Source: Haloplanus natans DSM 17983 (GTDB lineage Archaea; Halobacteriota; Halobacteria; Halobacteriales; Haloferacaceae). From it: a DNA stretch of 64,000 nucleotides. Under the pieces are notes generated by a model, which saw only the letters and a program-made list of their open reading frames with translations, searched no databases and was not told the DNA's origin. Location of the stretch: the NCBI RefSeq assembly GCF_000427685.1, contig NZ_KE386573.1:1410938-1474937 (forward strand), in the 5' to 3' direction. Below, in pieces: positions 36,735 through 45,234 of the stretch (its first letter is position 1; every line of letters starts with the position of its first letter). Both the position numbers and the translations under genes were made by a program.

Positions 36735-37751
36735 GTGTACCTCTACACCCCTGATGACGTCGACCGCAAACGCGCCCACCACCAAGCCGTGAAGCAGGAC
36801 GCCGACGACGTCCCCACCAAACGCCGCGGCAACCTCGGGGAACTCGCGTTCGAACAGTTCTGTCGGGAGTACCTCCCCGTCGAAATGTGGGAGTGGGAAA
36901 ACGAGGAGGCGATTCGCAAGTGCAACCCGGAGAGCTTCTCGGCCTACGACTTCGAGGTGTTCGGCTACGAAATCGACGTGAAGACCTCCCGCGACGTCTC
37001 CGCCTTCCGACCGTCGAAGCTCCTCGACCAGGACCCCGACGACGAAATCATCGTGATGGTGTGGCATCGGGACAACGAGGACGGGCTCATCCTCCTCGGC
37101 TGGGAGCGCGTCGAGACGCTCAAGTCGAAAGTATCGACCCAGGAAGCGTACTCGGGCGACGAACCGACGAAGCTGGACCACCTCGCTGCTCGCCCGATGA
37201 ACGAGCTAATGGATCTCGGTCCGAACACGGCTCACATGAATCAGAAGCCACAGAATCCGTTTTCGCCGGGCGATCGTGTCATCAAGTCCGGTGATGAGGA
37301 CGCGTCTGTGGCGGTCGTTGTCGAGGTCCTGCCTCCGGAGAAGGATGTGGGCGTCTACGGTCAGTCGATGGACGGTGAGGCCGTGTGTGTTGCGTTCCCC
37401 AGTAGCCTCGACCAAGGGCCGAGCAACTGGCGAGATATCGATCCGGCCATTCTCTCGTCGTACTGTGACGACCAGGACATCCAGTTGTACAACTACAAAC
37501 ACACGAACTTGGAATTCGCCGAGAATCCGTTCACACCGGGCGATCGGGTCGTCAAAGCGAGTCACGATGACCCCGATGAGGCGATTGTAGTCGCCCGTGC
37601 AGATGATTCCGGGTCCGAGACGGTGTCGGTGGTCTACACCGGACAGCTTGAGGATCCAGAGATGTTTCCGGGTGCCCTCGAATCACACTGTAACGACGGG
37701 GGAATCAAACAGTACTCGTACGCCCCGTCTGATTTGGAGTGGGCCGAGTAG
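36735..37751 (+). CDS. PD-(D/E)XK endonuclease-like protein with two C-terminal repeats
   Basis: This 338-residue protein starts at GTG. The N-terminal half has a nuclease-like core: GNLGELAFEQFCREYLP (helix with Glu), then YDFEVFGYEIDVKTSRD, in which I-D-V-K is the D/E-x-K pair. It then carries two tandem copies of a roughly 80-residue unit, opening NPFSPGDRVIKSGDEDASVAVVV at about 174 and NPFTPGDRVVKASHDDPDEAIVV at about 268, each closing with a DP..L.SYCDD/SHCNDG..IQLYNY segment. The PGDRV strand suggests a small SH3/KOW-like barrel. Its place between BREX and HicAB suggests a defence or mobile-element role; no closer family is recognised. Confidence 0.65.
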   Translation: MYLYTPDDVDRKRAHHQAVKQDADDVPTKRRGNLGELAFEQFCREYLPVEMWEWENEEAIRKCNPESFSAYDFEVFGYEIDVKTSRDVSAFRPSKLLDQDPDDEIIVMVWHRDNEDGLILLGWERVETLKSKVSTQEAYSGDEPTKLDHLAARPMNELMDLGPNTAHMNQKPQNPFSPGDRVIKSGDEDASVAVVVEVLPPEKDVGVYGQSMDGEAVCVAFPSSLDQGPSNWRDIDPAILSSYCDDQDIQLYNYKHTNLEFAENPFTPGDRVVKASHDDPDEAIVVARADDSGSETVSVVYTGQLEDPEMFPGALESHCNDGGIKQYSYAPSDLEWAE

Positions 37752-37838
37752 GCGCCCGTATGGAACTCGCTCGGAATACCGATGCACGGGCTCACAGAGG
37801 AAGGGGAATTTATCCGTTCTCCGCATGTACATATGGGC

Positions 37839-38111
37839 ATGAGTATCGATTCCGGGCACGGATCCGGCCGGGAACCGCGAATCACCCTGACCCACAACGA
37901 GGACGGGACCTGGACCGCCCGAGACCTCGAAGTCGAGGTGTCCGCTCAAGGCAAGACGCGAGACGAGGCCCTCGAAAATCTCGATGCCGTCGTCGACGCG
38001 ATCGAAAACGACGGTGGGCATGAACCCACCGAGGAGGAGCTGCGAGAACTCGGAATCGATCCCGACGAGAACACGCCGGGTCGCGGCGAGCTGCCGGACG
38101 TTCTCAAGTAA
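37839..38111 (+). CDS. hicB: HicB-like antitoxin
   Basis: This 90-residue protein contains the HicB partial RNase-H-like fold: ITLTHNEDGTWTARDLEVEVSAQGKTRDEALENLDAVVDAI. It is followed by an acidic tail. I chose ATG 37839 because a TATA-like GAATTTATCC lies about 25 bases upstream; an in-frame ATG at 37782 is too close to the preceding gene. The toxin gene follows after 5 bases. The pair likely forms an RNA-targeting toxin-antitoxin module that stabilises the island. Confidence 0.8.
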   Translation: MSIDSGHGSGREPRITLTHNEDGTWTARDLEVEVSAQGKTRDEALENLDAVVDAIENDGGHEPTEEELRELGIDPDENTPGRGELPDVLK

Positions 38112-38116
38112 TTCGA

Positions 38117-38371
38117 ATGGTCACGCGGGATTTCTCCGGGAAGGATATCGTCAAGGTCCTCTGCAACAAGGGGAATTTCTGGGTCGATCGGATCGCCGGC
38201 GATCACTACATCCTCAAGTGGGAACACCCCGATGGATCAGATATCGAATCCCGCACTGTTTCGGTTCCCTATCACGATAGCGTGAGTATTGGGACGCTCC
38301 ACGATATCGCCGACGACGCAGGCGCCAAGGACTTCGAAGAGTTCTGTCGGTGGATCGATCGGAACCGGTGA
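38117..38371 (+). CDS. hicA: HicA-like toxin (mRNA interferase)
   Basis: This 84-residue protein has the HicA dsRBD-like fold: DFSGKDIVKVLCNKGNFWVDRIAGDHYILKWEHP, with the catalytic His in GDHYILKW, then VSVPYHDSVSIGTLHDIADDAG. It follows the antitoxin by 5 bases. The order antitoxin-toxin is the reverse of many hicAB loci. HicA cleaves mRNA and is neutralised by HicB. Confidence 0.85.
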   Translation: MVTRDFSGKDIVKVLCNKGNFWVDRIAGDHYILKWEHPDGSDIESRTVSVPYHDSVSIGTLHDIADDAGAKDFEEFCRWIDRNR

Positions 38372-38463
38372 ACTCTTAGATAGGAAGTTTGGCGACGCAT
38401 AGCGGTCCCTTGGCTATTGTAATCACTAATTGAGGATATCAGCACGTTCTGACTCTTTCAGAT

Positions 38464-38946
38464 TCAAGCCCGGTTCAGATAGGTGTCTGGAGCGATTCCC
38501 TGTTCCGTGAGGAGTATTCGCGCGTCCCGACGCACTGTCTGGTTTTCCGGGCGATCCTCGTGAGTTCGAATGTGCTTTTTGATGGACTCTGCAACCCGAT
38601 CCACCAATTCACTATTCCCACAGTTAGCGACACTCCGGAGTGTTTTTTCGTAGCCACTCACCGACATTGGCAGCCCCTGTTCCGACCCGAGCACCTCTTC
38701 GTTGACTTCCGTAATCTCGTAGAGGTGGCCTTTGATTCGCAGTTCCAAATCTCGATGCACATGGTGAACCCCAATTCGAGGCCGTATATAATCGTGGACT
38801 GCCAACATTAGCAGTCCCGCGTTTGCCATCACCAGCAATCCCGGGATTGCCAACATCTGGATTCCGGGAGTGCCAATTACTGGATCACCGGGATCACTTC
38901 GATAAGCAAAGTCGTAACTCATCAGGGCGACACATCGCCGGGTCAC
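38464..38946 (-). CDS. hypothetical protein with 8-residue hydrophobic repeats
   Basis: This protein has up to 160 residues (an internal Met at 38922 would give 152). Near the N-terminus a hydrophobic stretch is built from 8-residue repeats (GTPGIQML, AIPGLLVM, ANAGLLML), encoded by a 24-base tandem DNA repeat that includes the perfect palindrome GCAATCCCGGGATTGC (38835-38850). The remainder is soluble and charged. The stretch could be one membrane helix. A truncated relative lies at 43547-43680. Both sit on the opposite strand just left of a recombinase gene. I recognise no family. Confidence 0.55.
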   Translation of the reverse strand: MTRRCVALMSYDFAYRSDPGDPVIGTPGIQMLAIPGLLVMANAGLLMLAVHDYIRPRIGVHHVHRDLELRIKGHLYEITEVNEEVLGSEQGLPMSVSGYEKTLRSVANCGNSELVDRVAESIKKHIRTHEDRPENQTVRRDARILLTEQGIAPDTYLNRA

Positions 38947-39061
38947 GACCTAATCCACAAGTGAAACAGCGAATAGCATGACACCAACCACCCGATAGCA
39001 AATAGAGACCGGCGCTAAATAGAACAGCCTGTCCGAGAAGCCGACGTTCCTGAATCGAATC

Positions 39062-39129
39062 CACCAATTATTCCATTCAGTCACCAACCCCGCCAATTCC
39101 ACCAATCCCAATTAATTGGACCGTATTTA
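39062..39129. repeat. 68-base direct repeat, copy 1 (recombinase-linked)
   Basis: This 68-base sequence is 64/68 identical to 43793-43860. It contains several CCAAT(T/C) units spaced 8-12 bases apart and ends with the 12-base palindrome CCAATTAATTGG, then ACCGTATTTA. It lies immediately upstream of a recombinase gene in both places. Iterated sites plus a palindrome suggest a binding region for the recombinase or its regulator, or a recombination site. Confidence 0.75.
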
Positions 39130-39154
39130 CGATAGGGGTGTATCGAGGCAGGTG

Positions 39155-40240
39155 ATGGCCGGCAGAGAACTGGAACCAATCACACCGGAAGACGCGATCG
39201 ACTGGTACCTCGAACACCGTCGCGACGAACTCCGAACGGCGACCCGACGCACGCATCGCTCCGCGCTCAACATCTTCCACGACTGGACGGAAGAAGCAGG
39301 TATCGCCGATTTGACCGACCTCCGTGGGCGGGGTCTCGTAGCGTTCAAGACCTGGCGCAAGTCCGAGACCGATATCAACACAGTCAGTCTGAACGGGACG
39401 CTCGCGGTTATCCAACGCTTCCTCCGGTTCTGCGAGACCATCGACGCCGTCGAGGAGGACCTGGCCGACCGCGTCCCACTGCCCAACGTGCCACCTAACG
39501 AGGAAGTCCGCACCGACGTCCCCGAGGACGAAGCGGTCGAAGCCATCCGTTCGTTCTATCACCGCTTCGAATACGCCTCCCGACGTCACGCACAGTTCGA
39601 ACTCGTGGCCGAGGTCGGCATCCGACTCGGGGCGCTTCGAGCAGTCGACCTCGACGACCTGGAGACAGAGGAGGCAGTCATCCATCTCCAGCACCGTCCT
39701 GAATCATCGGACGCGTACGGGACACCCCTGAAGAACGGCGCGGACGGCGAGCGAATCATCAACATCCCGCCGGAGTTGGTGGACCTGCTTCAGGCCTACA
39801 TCGACCACCACCGTCACGGTGTGACCGACAAGTTCGACCGCGATCCTCTCTTCACGACGACCAACGGGCGAATCTCGACGACGACTATTCGACGGGATTT
39901 CTACAAGCTGAGTCGGCCGTGCGAGTACGCGTCGGAGTGTCCCCACGACCGGGAGATTACCGACTGCGACGCGGCACAGAACGCCGAGGCTGCCAATTGT
40001 CCCTCCTCGTTCAGTACACATCCGCTCCGAAAGTGGGCGATTATGTCCCAGCTCGACGCCGGCCTTCCGAAGGAGCTGCTCAGTGACCGCGTCGACGTCT
40101 CCGTGCCTGTTCTGGACAAGTACTACGACCAGCGAACGGAAGAACGGAAATCACGGCGTCGGCGGGAAGCGCTCGAAGCGAGCATGTCGCAGTACGCCAT
40201 GACGGATGGTGGTCAGCCGGTGGACGAAGATGATGGCTGA
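39155..40240 (+). CDS. tyrosine recombinase (integrase), copy 1
   Basis: This 361-residue integrase has an N-terminal SAM-like DNA-binding domain (LEPITPEDAIDWYLEHRRDEL to AVIQRFLRFCETI) and a catalytic domain. Its catalytic residues are Arg I (VGIRLGALRAVDLDDLE), Lys (TPLKNGADGERI), HxxR (THPLRKW) and Tyr nucleophile (VLDKYYDQRTEE). Between them is a Cys-rich insert (CEYASECPHDREITDCD...NCPSS) likely to bind zinc, as seen in haloarchaeal XerC/D-like integrases. I chose ATG 39155. The 68-base repeat is directly upstream. Confidence 0.9.
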   Translation: MAGRELEPITPEDAIDWYLEHRRDELRTATRRTHRSALNIFHDWTEEAGIADLTDLRGRGLVAFKTWRKSETDINTVSLNGTLAVIQRFLRFCETIDAVEEDLADRVPLPNVPPNEEVRTDVPEDEAVEAIRSFYHRFEYASRRHAQFELVAEVGIRLGALRAVDLDDLETEEAVIHLQHRPESSDAYGTPLKNGADGERIINIPPELVDLLQAYIDHHRHGVTDKFDRDPLFTTTNGRISTTTIRRDFYKLSRPCEYASECPHDREITDCDAAQNAEAANCPSSFSTHPLRKWAIMSQLDAGLPKELLSDRVDVSVPVLDKYYDQRTEERKSRRRREALEASMSQYAMTDGGQPVDEDDG

Positions 40241-40995
40241 TGCGATTTGCATACTGGATGTAGAAGCGGAACGTCTGGGTGGTGTTTCATAATTGGTCTA
40301 GCAGCGTGAGGACGGCGAAGACGGTGGCTCGAACTGATAGCGCCGACTATTGATTGTTCATAATCGGTCTGTACGCCCGCAAGAAGAGGTCTACTTCCGA
40401 AATCAGTCTGCGTGTCTACCGGATCTGTGTTTCTGTGTACGCATCCCAGATTTTCAGCGATCGGCACGGACCGCCCCGATTTCGGCCGTGTTATCACTGC
40501 TTTTGAAGCCAGTCCGTGCGCAGTCCCGTCGACTTTCCCATCGAATCGCCCGACAGCAACCGATTATGAAACTCACAACGACTGTCTGGATGGTCGGCTC
40601 CGTATCGTTCGCTCCTCGCCGTCCCTGCTTTGCTGCCGTCTTGTTCCGAATACTGCTGCTTGGGAGCTTGCTGTGGCTGTTGGCTCCGTGGCCCAATATT
40701 GGCGAGCTCTGGTCTGTGTGATTCTTTCTTGCGGCGTCGGGATCCGATTATGATGGCTGTGAAACGGATCGATACGTATTCAAACACCGTATTGTAGGTT
40801 CTCACGCCCCAAATCCAATCATGAAAGCAGAATCATGCCGGATGCACAGTTGTTGACATGTTTTGACTGGCTTGCTGAATACAGGGCCCGAATGTAGGAC
40901 AAACCGAAGTCAAAAGTCTGAATTACTGGGATAGAATACCCCTCTGATCTTATTCCCTGCAAGCACTGAAATACAAAGAGGTATAGCATAGAAAC
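40241..40995. other. 755-base gap with repeated short motif; no confident gene
   Basis: No reading frame here is convincing: one at 40350-40721 is Cys/Arg/Leu-rich with no family. The motif CCRATTATGAAAC or close variants occurs five times: minus strand at 40284-40299 and 40356-40370, plus strand at about 40558-40573, 40741-40757 and 40811-40827. Distances are 70-200 bases. This may be a cluster of protein-binding sites. Confidence 0.45.
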
Positions 40996-41916
40996 ATGGC
41001 CCGTGATTGGCTTAAAGAATACATTTCTGATAGGAATGAAAGCTTGCTCAGAAGCTTTGTTCGATGGCCAAATTCACTTCTCGCTGGTCTTTTGTGTATA
41101 TCAGTCGTCGTTTGGCTCGGGACCACCTATTTACCCCGTCTCATCGCCATGTTTCCCTTCTTATCTAACAACTGGGTATGGGATCCTCAAACTGGGAGCG
41201 CAGATCGAATACGTGACTTCACTGTGATATATACGCCATCGATTGTAGTTTCTTATCTAACTGCTGTGATCGTTAGAGAATCTTTCCTGGAGAAAGCTCG
41301 TCGTGATCAACGGGACACGAGCAGCGAGCTCAGACGTGCCTTATTACCTTGTCTAAACGCTCATGTAAGCACCTTATCCTCGATATATACAGAAGCAGTG
41401 GACGAAATAGATGTTGACAAATATGAGGGCTTTATCGATATCTTAAAAGAAGACTATACTGAGAATATAGAGGGCTTGGATCTGAATACCAAACAGGGAA
41501 AGAGCGGTGAGACCTATCTAAGGGCACTCAATCGATCTAATGAGAACTTGGTAGACAATTTCGAAGAATATATTCAGAGTTATGCTCCTCACGAAGAGGG
41601 CCAGTTCATACGTGATCTTCGAACTCTCAAGGACGACAAATTTATTGACATGATGCAAACATTGGAATCAGAATTTGACAGCTCGTCAAATGCTATTGAC
41701 CCAGCGATAAAACAGGTTTTTTCTGACCATGTTGATCAGTTTGTGACTATTTTGAATCATTTTGAAGAGGAAGACATGCCAGATGTCTCTGAACTCGCCC
41801 TTCGTCGGCATCTTCCGCGATCGAAAATTGATGTAGTCGGCGCCGATTCCTACTCAGAATTTGATAGGGATATATCAGATATCGGTCCAGAACACAGACG
41901 ATTTGAGGACTCATAA
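40996..41916 (+). CDS. membrane protein with two N-terminal helices, unknown
   Basis: This 306-residue AT-rich gene encodes a protein with a helix at about 27-48 (LLAGLLCISVVVWLGTTYLP), a short loop, a second helix at about 77-93 (SIVVSYLTAVIVRESFL), then 200 mainly helical charged cytoplasmic residues with likely coiled coil. The codon use is unlike the host core genes, suggesting recent gain. I see no known family. Standalone location between two recombinase genes fits mobile-element cargo, possibly defence, but this is not shown by sequence. Confidence 0.7.
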   Translation: MARDWLKEYISDRNESLLRSFVRWPNSLLAGLLCISVVVWLGTTYLPRLIAMFPFLSNNWVWDPQTGSADRIRDFTVIYTPSIVVSYLTAVIVRESFLEKARRDQRDTSSELRRALLPCLNAHVSTLSSIYTEAVDEIDVDKYEGFIDILKEDYTENIEGLDLNTKQGKSGETYLRALNRSNENLVDNFEEYIQSYAPHEEGQFIRDLRTLKDDKFIDMMQTLESEFDSSSNAIDPAIKQVFSDHVDQFVTILNHFEEEDMPDVSELALRRHLPRSKIDVVGADSYSEFDRDISDIGPEHRRFEDS

Positions 41917-42084
41917 GCAGATGACTGAGTTACTGAATCATTGGCTACTCCCGTCGATATGCCAATAAATGCAGCCATCATACTGGACTCATCCTCTGTA
42001 TTCAGTACGCGGATCCTACTACATACAGAGTACCTCTATAGCACATACTACTCTAAAAACCGGATCCGCTGCACCGACAGAGCC

Positions 42085-43083
42085 TCAGATATTTTCGAGA
42101 TACCCCCGTCGCTGCTCTAGTTTCACCTGCTCAGTGCGCTGGTCGTAATGCTTGTCGAGCACGTCACGACTCACGTTCATCCGGTCACTCACGACCTCGA
42201 CGGGGATGTCCTGGGTCAGATAGTGGGTGATACTCCCTCGGCGAACTGCATGCGGATTCACGGCTTCGGGACACTGCGCCGAGCGCGTCTCGGTACAGTC
42301 CGGGCAGGGTTCGTTCCGGAAACACGGTGAGGTTACTTTGTACACGATCCGGCGTATCGACGTCCGGGACATTCGGCCATGAGAGGTCGTGAATAGCGGA
42401 TCACGCCCGTGGTCGTCGGGCACGTCCTTCCGGATTCTCTCGATGTAGGCGTCGAGCACGTCGGCGAAATCGGAGGTGATGGCGATGGGTCGCTCACCAC
42501 CGGTTCCGTTTTTCAGGGTCGTCCCTTCGCTGGGCCTGTGGACGAGTTGTAACTGCTCTTCGGCGAGATCGACGTCGTCGACATCCAGTCCGTTGGCCGC
42601 GCCGATCCGCATTCCGGACTCCCAGAGGAGCCCCAGCATCGCGTGTTCCACTGAGGCGTAGTGAAAGGTCGACAGGTACGCTAGAATCTCCTTGGCCGTC
42701 TCGGCGTCGAGCGTCTCGTCGGCCTGCTGATCCTCGGGTGAGACCCGCGGCACCATCACCTTATCGTAGAGATTCTCCGGTACGGCCTCAATGGAGCCAC
42801 ACCACTTGATGAAGACGCGCAACGAGCACATGTAGTTGTTGAGCGTCATGAGATTGATGTCGCCTTCCTCCTTGCGCCAGAGCCGGAGTGCCTGGAGGTC
42901 GCGACCGGTGAGGTCGTTCAGATTGTCGACGTCGTTCTCCTCACACCACTCGACGAACTTGGTCGTGTGATACCGATGATTGCGCACCGTCGACTCGGTG
43001 CATTCGGTCTCCTTGTGGTCGAGGAACAGTTGCTGCGCGGTTCGGGGTTCAATCGGTTCTAGCCTGACTTCTCGGGATACCAT
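42085..43083 (-). CDS. tyrosine recombinase (integrase), copy 2
   Basis: This 332-residue recombinase is of the same subfamily as the others. Catalytic residues are Arg in ESGMRIGAANGLDVDD, Lys in TTLKNGTGGERP, HxxR in NPHAVRRGSITH and Tyr in VLDKHYDQRTEQ. The Cys cluster (CFRNEPCPDC...QCPEA) is present. It lies at what may be the right end of one element: the sequence at 43162-43199, 80 bases upstream of its start, resembles the one at 19025-19062 near the left end of the island. Confidence 0.9.
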   Translation of the reverse strand: MVSREVRLEPIEPRTAQQLFLDHKETECTESTVRNHRYHTTKFVEWCEENDVDNLNDLTGRDLQALRLWRKEEGDINLMTLNNYMCSLRVFIKWCGSIEAVPENLYDKVMVPRVSPEDQQADETLDAETAKEILAYLSTFHYASVEHAMLGLLWESGMRIGAANGLDVDDVDLAEEQLQLVHRPSEGTTLKNGTGGERPIAITSDFADVLDAYIERIRKDVPDDHGRDPLFTTSHGRMSRTSIRRIVYKVTSPCFRNEPCPDCTETRSAQCPEAVNPHAVRRGSITHYLTQDIPVEVVSDRMNVSRDVLDKHYDQRTEQVKLEQRRGYLENI

Positions 43084-43161
43084 GGGTATTCTGGAGTCCC
43101 GTTAGAAAGCTCGAAACGCCTGGAATCGGGCGCGAAGGGAACCAGCGCGGTGCGTTATCTT

Positions 43162-43199
43162 CCCGCCCCAACCCATTCGTAATTCGTACGGTTCGTAAC
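43162..43199. repeat. possible element-end repeat (pairs with 19025-19062)
   Basis: The sequence CCGCCCCAACCCAT is shared exactly, followed by CGTAAT and ACG and GTAAC blocks with scattered changes; 31 of 38 bases agree with 19025-19062, in direct orientation. One copy lies near the tRNA end of the island and the other just outside recombinase copy 2, as expected for ends of an integrated element, though the match is imperfect. Confidence 0.45.
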
Positions 43200-43324
43200 A
43201 ACTCAGTCTTACAGCGTCATAGAACTCTCCACACGGATCTGCGTTCCTCCCCAAGCTGGAGAGACAGCTGTTCGGATGAGTCTTGTCCGTTAGTTGGTTA
43301 TCTCAATCTTCGTTAGACCTCGAC

Positions 43325-43483
43325 TCAGATATCAAATACAGCAATCAAGACGAGGATCGTACCAACAATCCCGAGAACGAGTGCGACGATATCGAACGGA
43401 GACACGTCTCCGAACACCGTCCCGAGAAGCAAGCCGACGAGAGTGACCTGAACACCAAGTATACCTCGCTGTATATTGTTCAT
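43325..43483 (-). CDS. small membrane protein, two helices
   Basis: This 52-residue reading frame encodes MNNIQRGILGVQVTLVGLLLG, a short polar link (TVFGDVSPFD), and a second helix IVALVLGIVGTILVLIAVFD, then a stop. A short gene with two clean hydrophobic helices and a glycine pattern is unlikely by chance. It lies upstream of recombinase copy 2. It may be a phage- or toxin-like small membrane protein; no family is known to me. Confidence 0.6.
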   Translation of the reverse strand: MNNIQRGILGVQVTLVGLLLGTVFGDVSPFDIVALVLGIVGTILVLIAVFDI

Positions 43484-43546
43484 AGTCCGCACTTACGATG
43501 CAGGCCAATCAAACACGGGTGCGTGTGACCCGTTCTGCGGCACCCG

Positions 43547-43680
43547 TTATATTGGCAATGCTGGGTTTGCCATCATCAGCAATCCCGGGATTGCTAACAT
43601 CAGAGTTCCGGGAGTACCAATTACAGGGTAGCTGCGATCACTTCCACTAACAGAGCCGTGGCCCTGGGAGGCCTAACAGC
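43547..43680 (-). pseudogene. truncated relative of the 8-residue-repeat protein
   Basis: On the minus strand this reads GSDRSYPVIGTPGTLMLAIPGLLMMANPALPI then stop. This matches residues around the hydrophobic repeats of the protein at 38464-38946, but the charged C-terminal part is lost. The DNA includes the 18-base perfect palindrome AGCAATCCCGGGATTGCT (43578-43595). There is no clear start codon. It is a decayed duplicate. Confidence 0.65.
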
Positions 43681-43792
43681 GCGAGCCATTACTGAGTTAG
43701 CGAGTAGCCTCGTGTCTCGGGTGTGTGCATACAAATATCAGAGGCCCGAGCCACCAGTCCAACTGGAGGCGACAGTGTTTCGAAACAGGATT

Positions 43793-43860
43793 CACCAATT
43801 ATTCTACTCAGCCACCAACTCCGCCAATTCCACCAATCCCAATTAATTGGACCGTATTTA
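43793..43860. repeat. 68-base direct repeat, copy 2 (recombinase-linked)
   Basis: It is 64/68 identical to 39062-39129, with the same CCAAT units and the terminal palindrome CCAATTAATTGG. It lies 193 bases upstream of recombinase copy 3. The distance from the palindrome of the 8-residue-repeat sequence is nearly the same in both copies (about 285 bases), so a whole module was duplicated. Confidence 0.75.
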
Positions 43861-44052
43861 GGTGTCGGAATTAACGCTCAGATATGAGATCTTCATCCTC
43901 AGCAACGTCCGCACCTCGTCCGCTAGCCGCCGACATCGTCCGACGATCGAAGTGGTACCGTGCAGGGGATCGTCCGACGAATCTCTTGCCACGACGTGTA
44001 GTGAATCTCCTGACAGCGTGGCCAACAAAACAGGGGATCTCTCGGGGTAGCC

Positions 44053-45168
44053 ATGAGTAACGAGGTCCCCGATATCGCGGGGGAGGCAAATCTCGAAGAC
44101 CGCCTCGCAGACCTGCTGGATCAGACCACCGACCCACTCGAACCAACCACGCCCGAACACGCGCTCGAACTCTATCTAAACGACAAGGTCCGAGGCTGCC
44201 AGCAAGCGACAGTCACCTCTCATCGGTCGCGGCTCGGATTCTTGGTCGACTGGTGTGAGGAAAACGGCATCGACAATCTCAACGACCTCACTGCCCGTGA
44301 TCTCCACGAATTTCGCGTGTGGCGTCGGCAAGATTTGAAGACTGTCAGCGAAAAGACCCAGATGGACACACTTCGCGTGTTCATCCGCTGGTGTGAGAGC
44401 ATCGGTGCAGTGACTCCCAACCTCTATCGCAAGGTCGACTCACCGGACCTCGAAGCCGGCGAGAACGCCCGCGATACTGTGCTCCACGCGGAGCGGGCCC
44501 GAGAGATACTGACGTACTTAGAGCAGTACGAGTATGGCACCGTCGACCACATCTGCTGGCTCACCCTTGCCGAGACGGGGATGCGACTCGGTGGTGCGCG
44601 AGCGCTCGACCTCAGAGACTTCCATCCAGACGCTGAGACGCCCCACTTCGACGTTCGGCACCGACCGGAGTCCGATACTCCAATCAAGAACAAATCCCGT
44701 GGCGAGCGGCGAATCGCCGTCTCGGTGGAAGCCTGCAAGATTATCGAGGACTATTTGCAGCACCAACGGCCGGACGTGGAAGACGAGTACGGGCGGGAGC
44801 CGCTCCTCGCGACATCACACGGTCGCGTCGCCCGCTCAACGATACGAACGTACATCTACCGGTGGTCACGGCCCTGTGTCCGTGATACTGAGTGTCCACA
44901 CGACCGTGACCCGGACAAGTGTGAAGCGGCCACCGACCGCGACAGCGTCGCACAGTGCCCGTCGAGCGTCACACCCCACCCGATTCGGCGGGGGTACATT
45001 ACGCAACTCCTCCGTACCGGCGTCCCAGTCGAGACCGTAAGCGAGCGGTGTAATGTCTCGCCGGCGATTATCGACCAGCACTACGACGTCCGATCCGAGG
45101 AGGACAAAATGCGCCAGCGCCAGCAAGTTCTCGACGACGTGCAGGGAGGCGACACTGGGTATACGTGA
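44053..45168 (+). CDS. tyrosine recombinase (integrase), copy 3
   Basis: This 371-residue recombinase has all catalytic residues: Arg (ETGMRLGGARALDLRD), Lys (TPIKNKSRGERR), HxxR (TPHPIRRGYITQ) and Tyr (IIDQHYDVRSEED). The Cys cluster (CVRDTECPHDRDPDKCE...QCPSS) is intact. It starts at ATG 44053 with an acidic extension before the SAM-like domain. It is convergent with copy 4 (66-base gap). Confidence 0.9.
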   Translation: MSNEVPDIAGEANLEDRLADLLDQTTDPLEPTTPEHALELYLNDKVRGCQQATVTSHRSRLGFLVDWCEENGIDNLNDLTARDLHEFRVWRRQDLKTVSEKTQMDTLRVFIRWCESIGAVTPNLYRKVDSPDLEAGENARDTVLHAERAREILTYLEQYEYGTVDHICWLTLAETGMRLGGARALDLRDFHPDAETPHFDVRHRPESDTPIKNKSRGERRIAVSVEACKIIEDYLQHQRPDVEDEYGREPLLATSHGRVARSTIRTYIYRWSRPCVRDTECPHDRDPDKCEAATDRDSVAQCPSSVTPHPIRRGYITQLLRTGVPVETVSERCNVSPAIIDQHYDVRSEEDKMRQRQQVLDDVQGGDTGYT

Positions 45169-45234
45169 CTCCTGCTCCGCAGCACGCAGCGACTGGCCAA
45201 CGAGAAAAATAATAGTTCTCGGCTGAAGGCGGAC

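Noticed and set aside
40350..40721. Plus-strand reading frame of 123 codons in the 755-base gap
   Set aside because: Codon use is noisy, with several Cys and Arg runs, and the region is better explained by repeated short motifs.
43283..43528. Plus-strand reading frame of 81 codons
   Set aside because: The opposite strand encodes a cleaner 52-residue membrane protein; the plus frame has no recognisable features.
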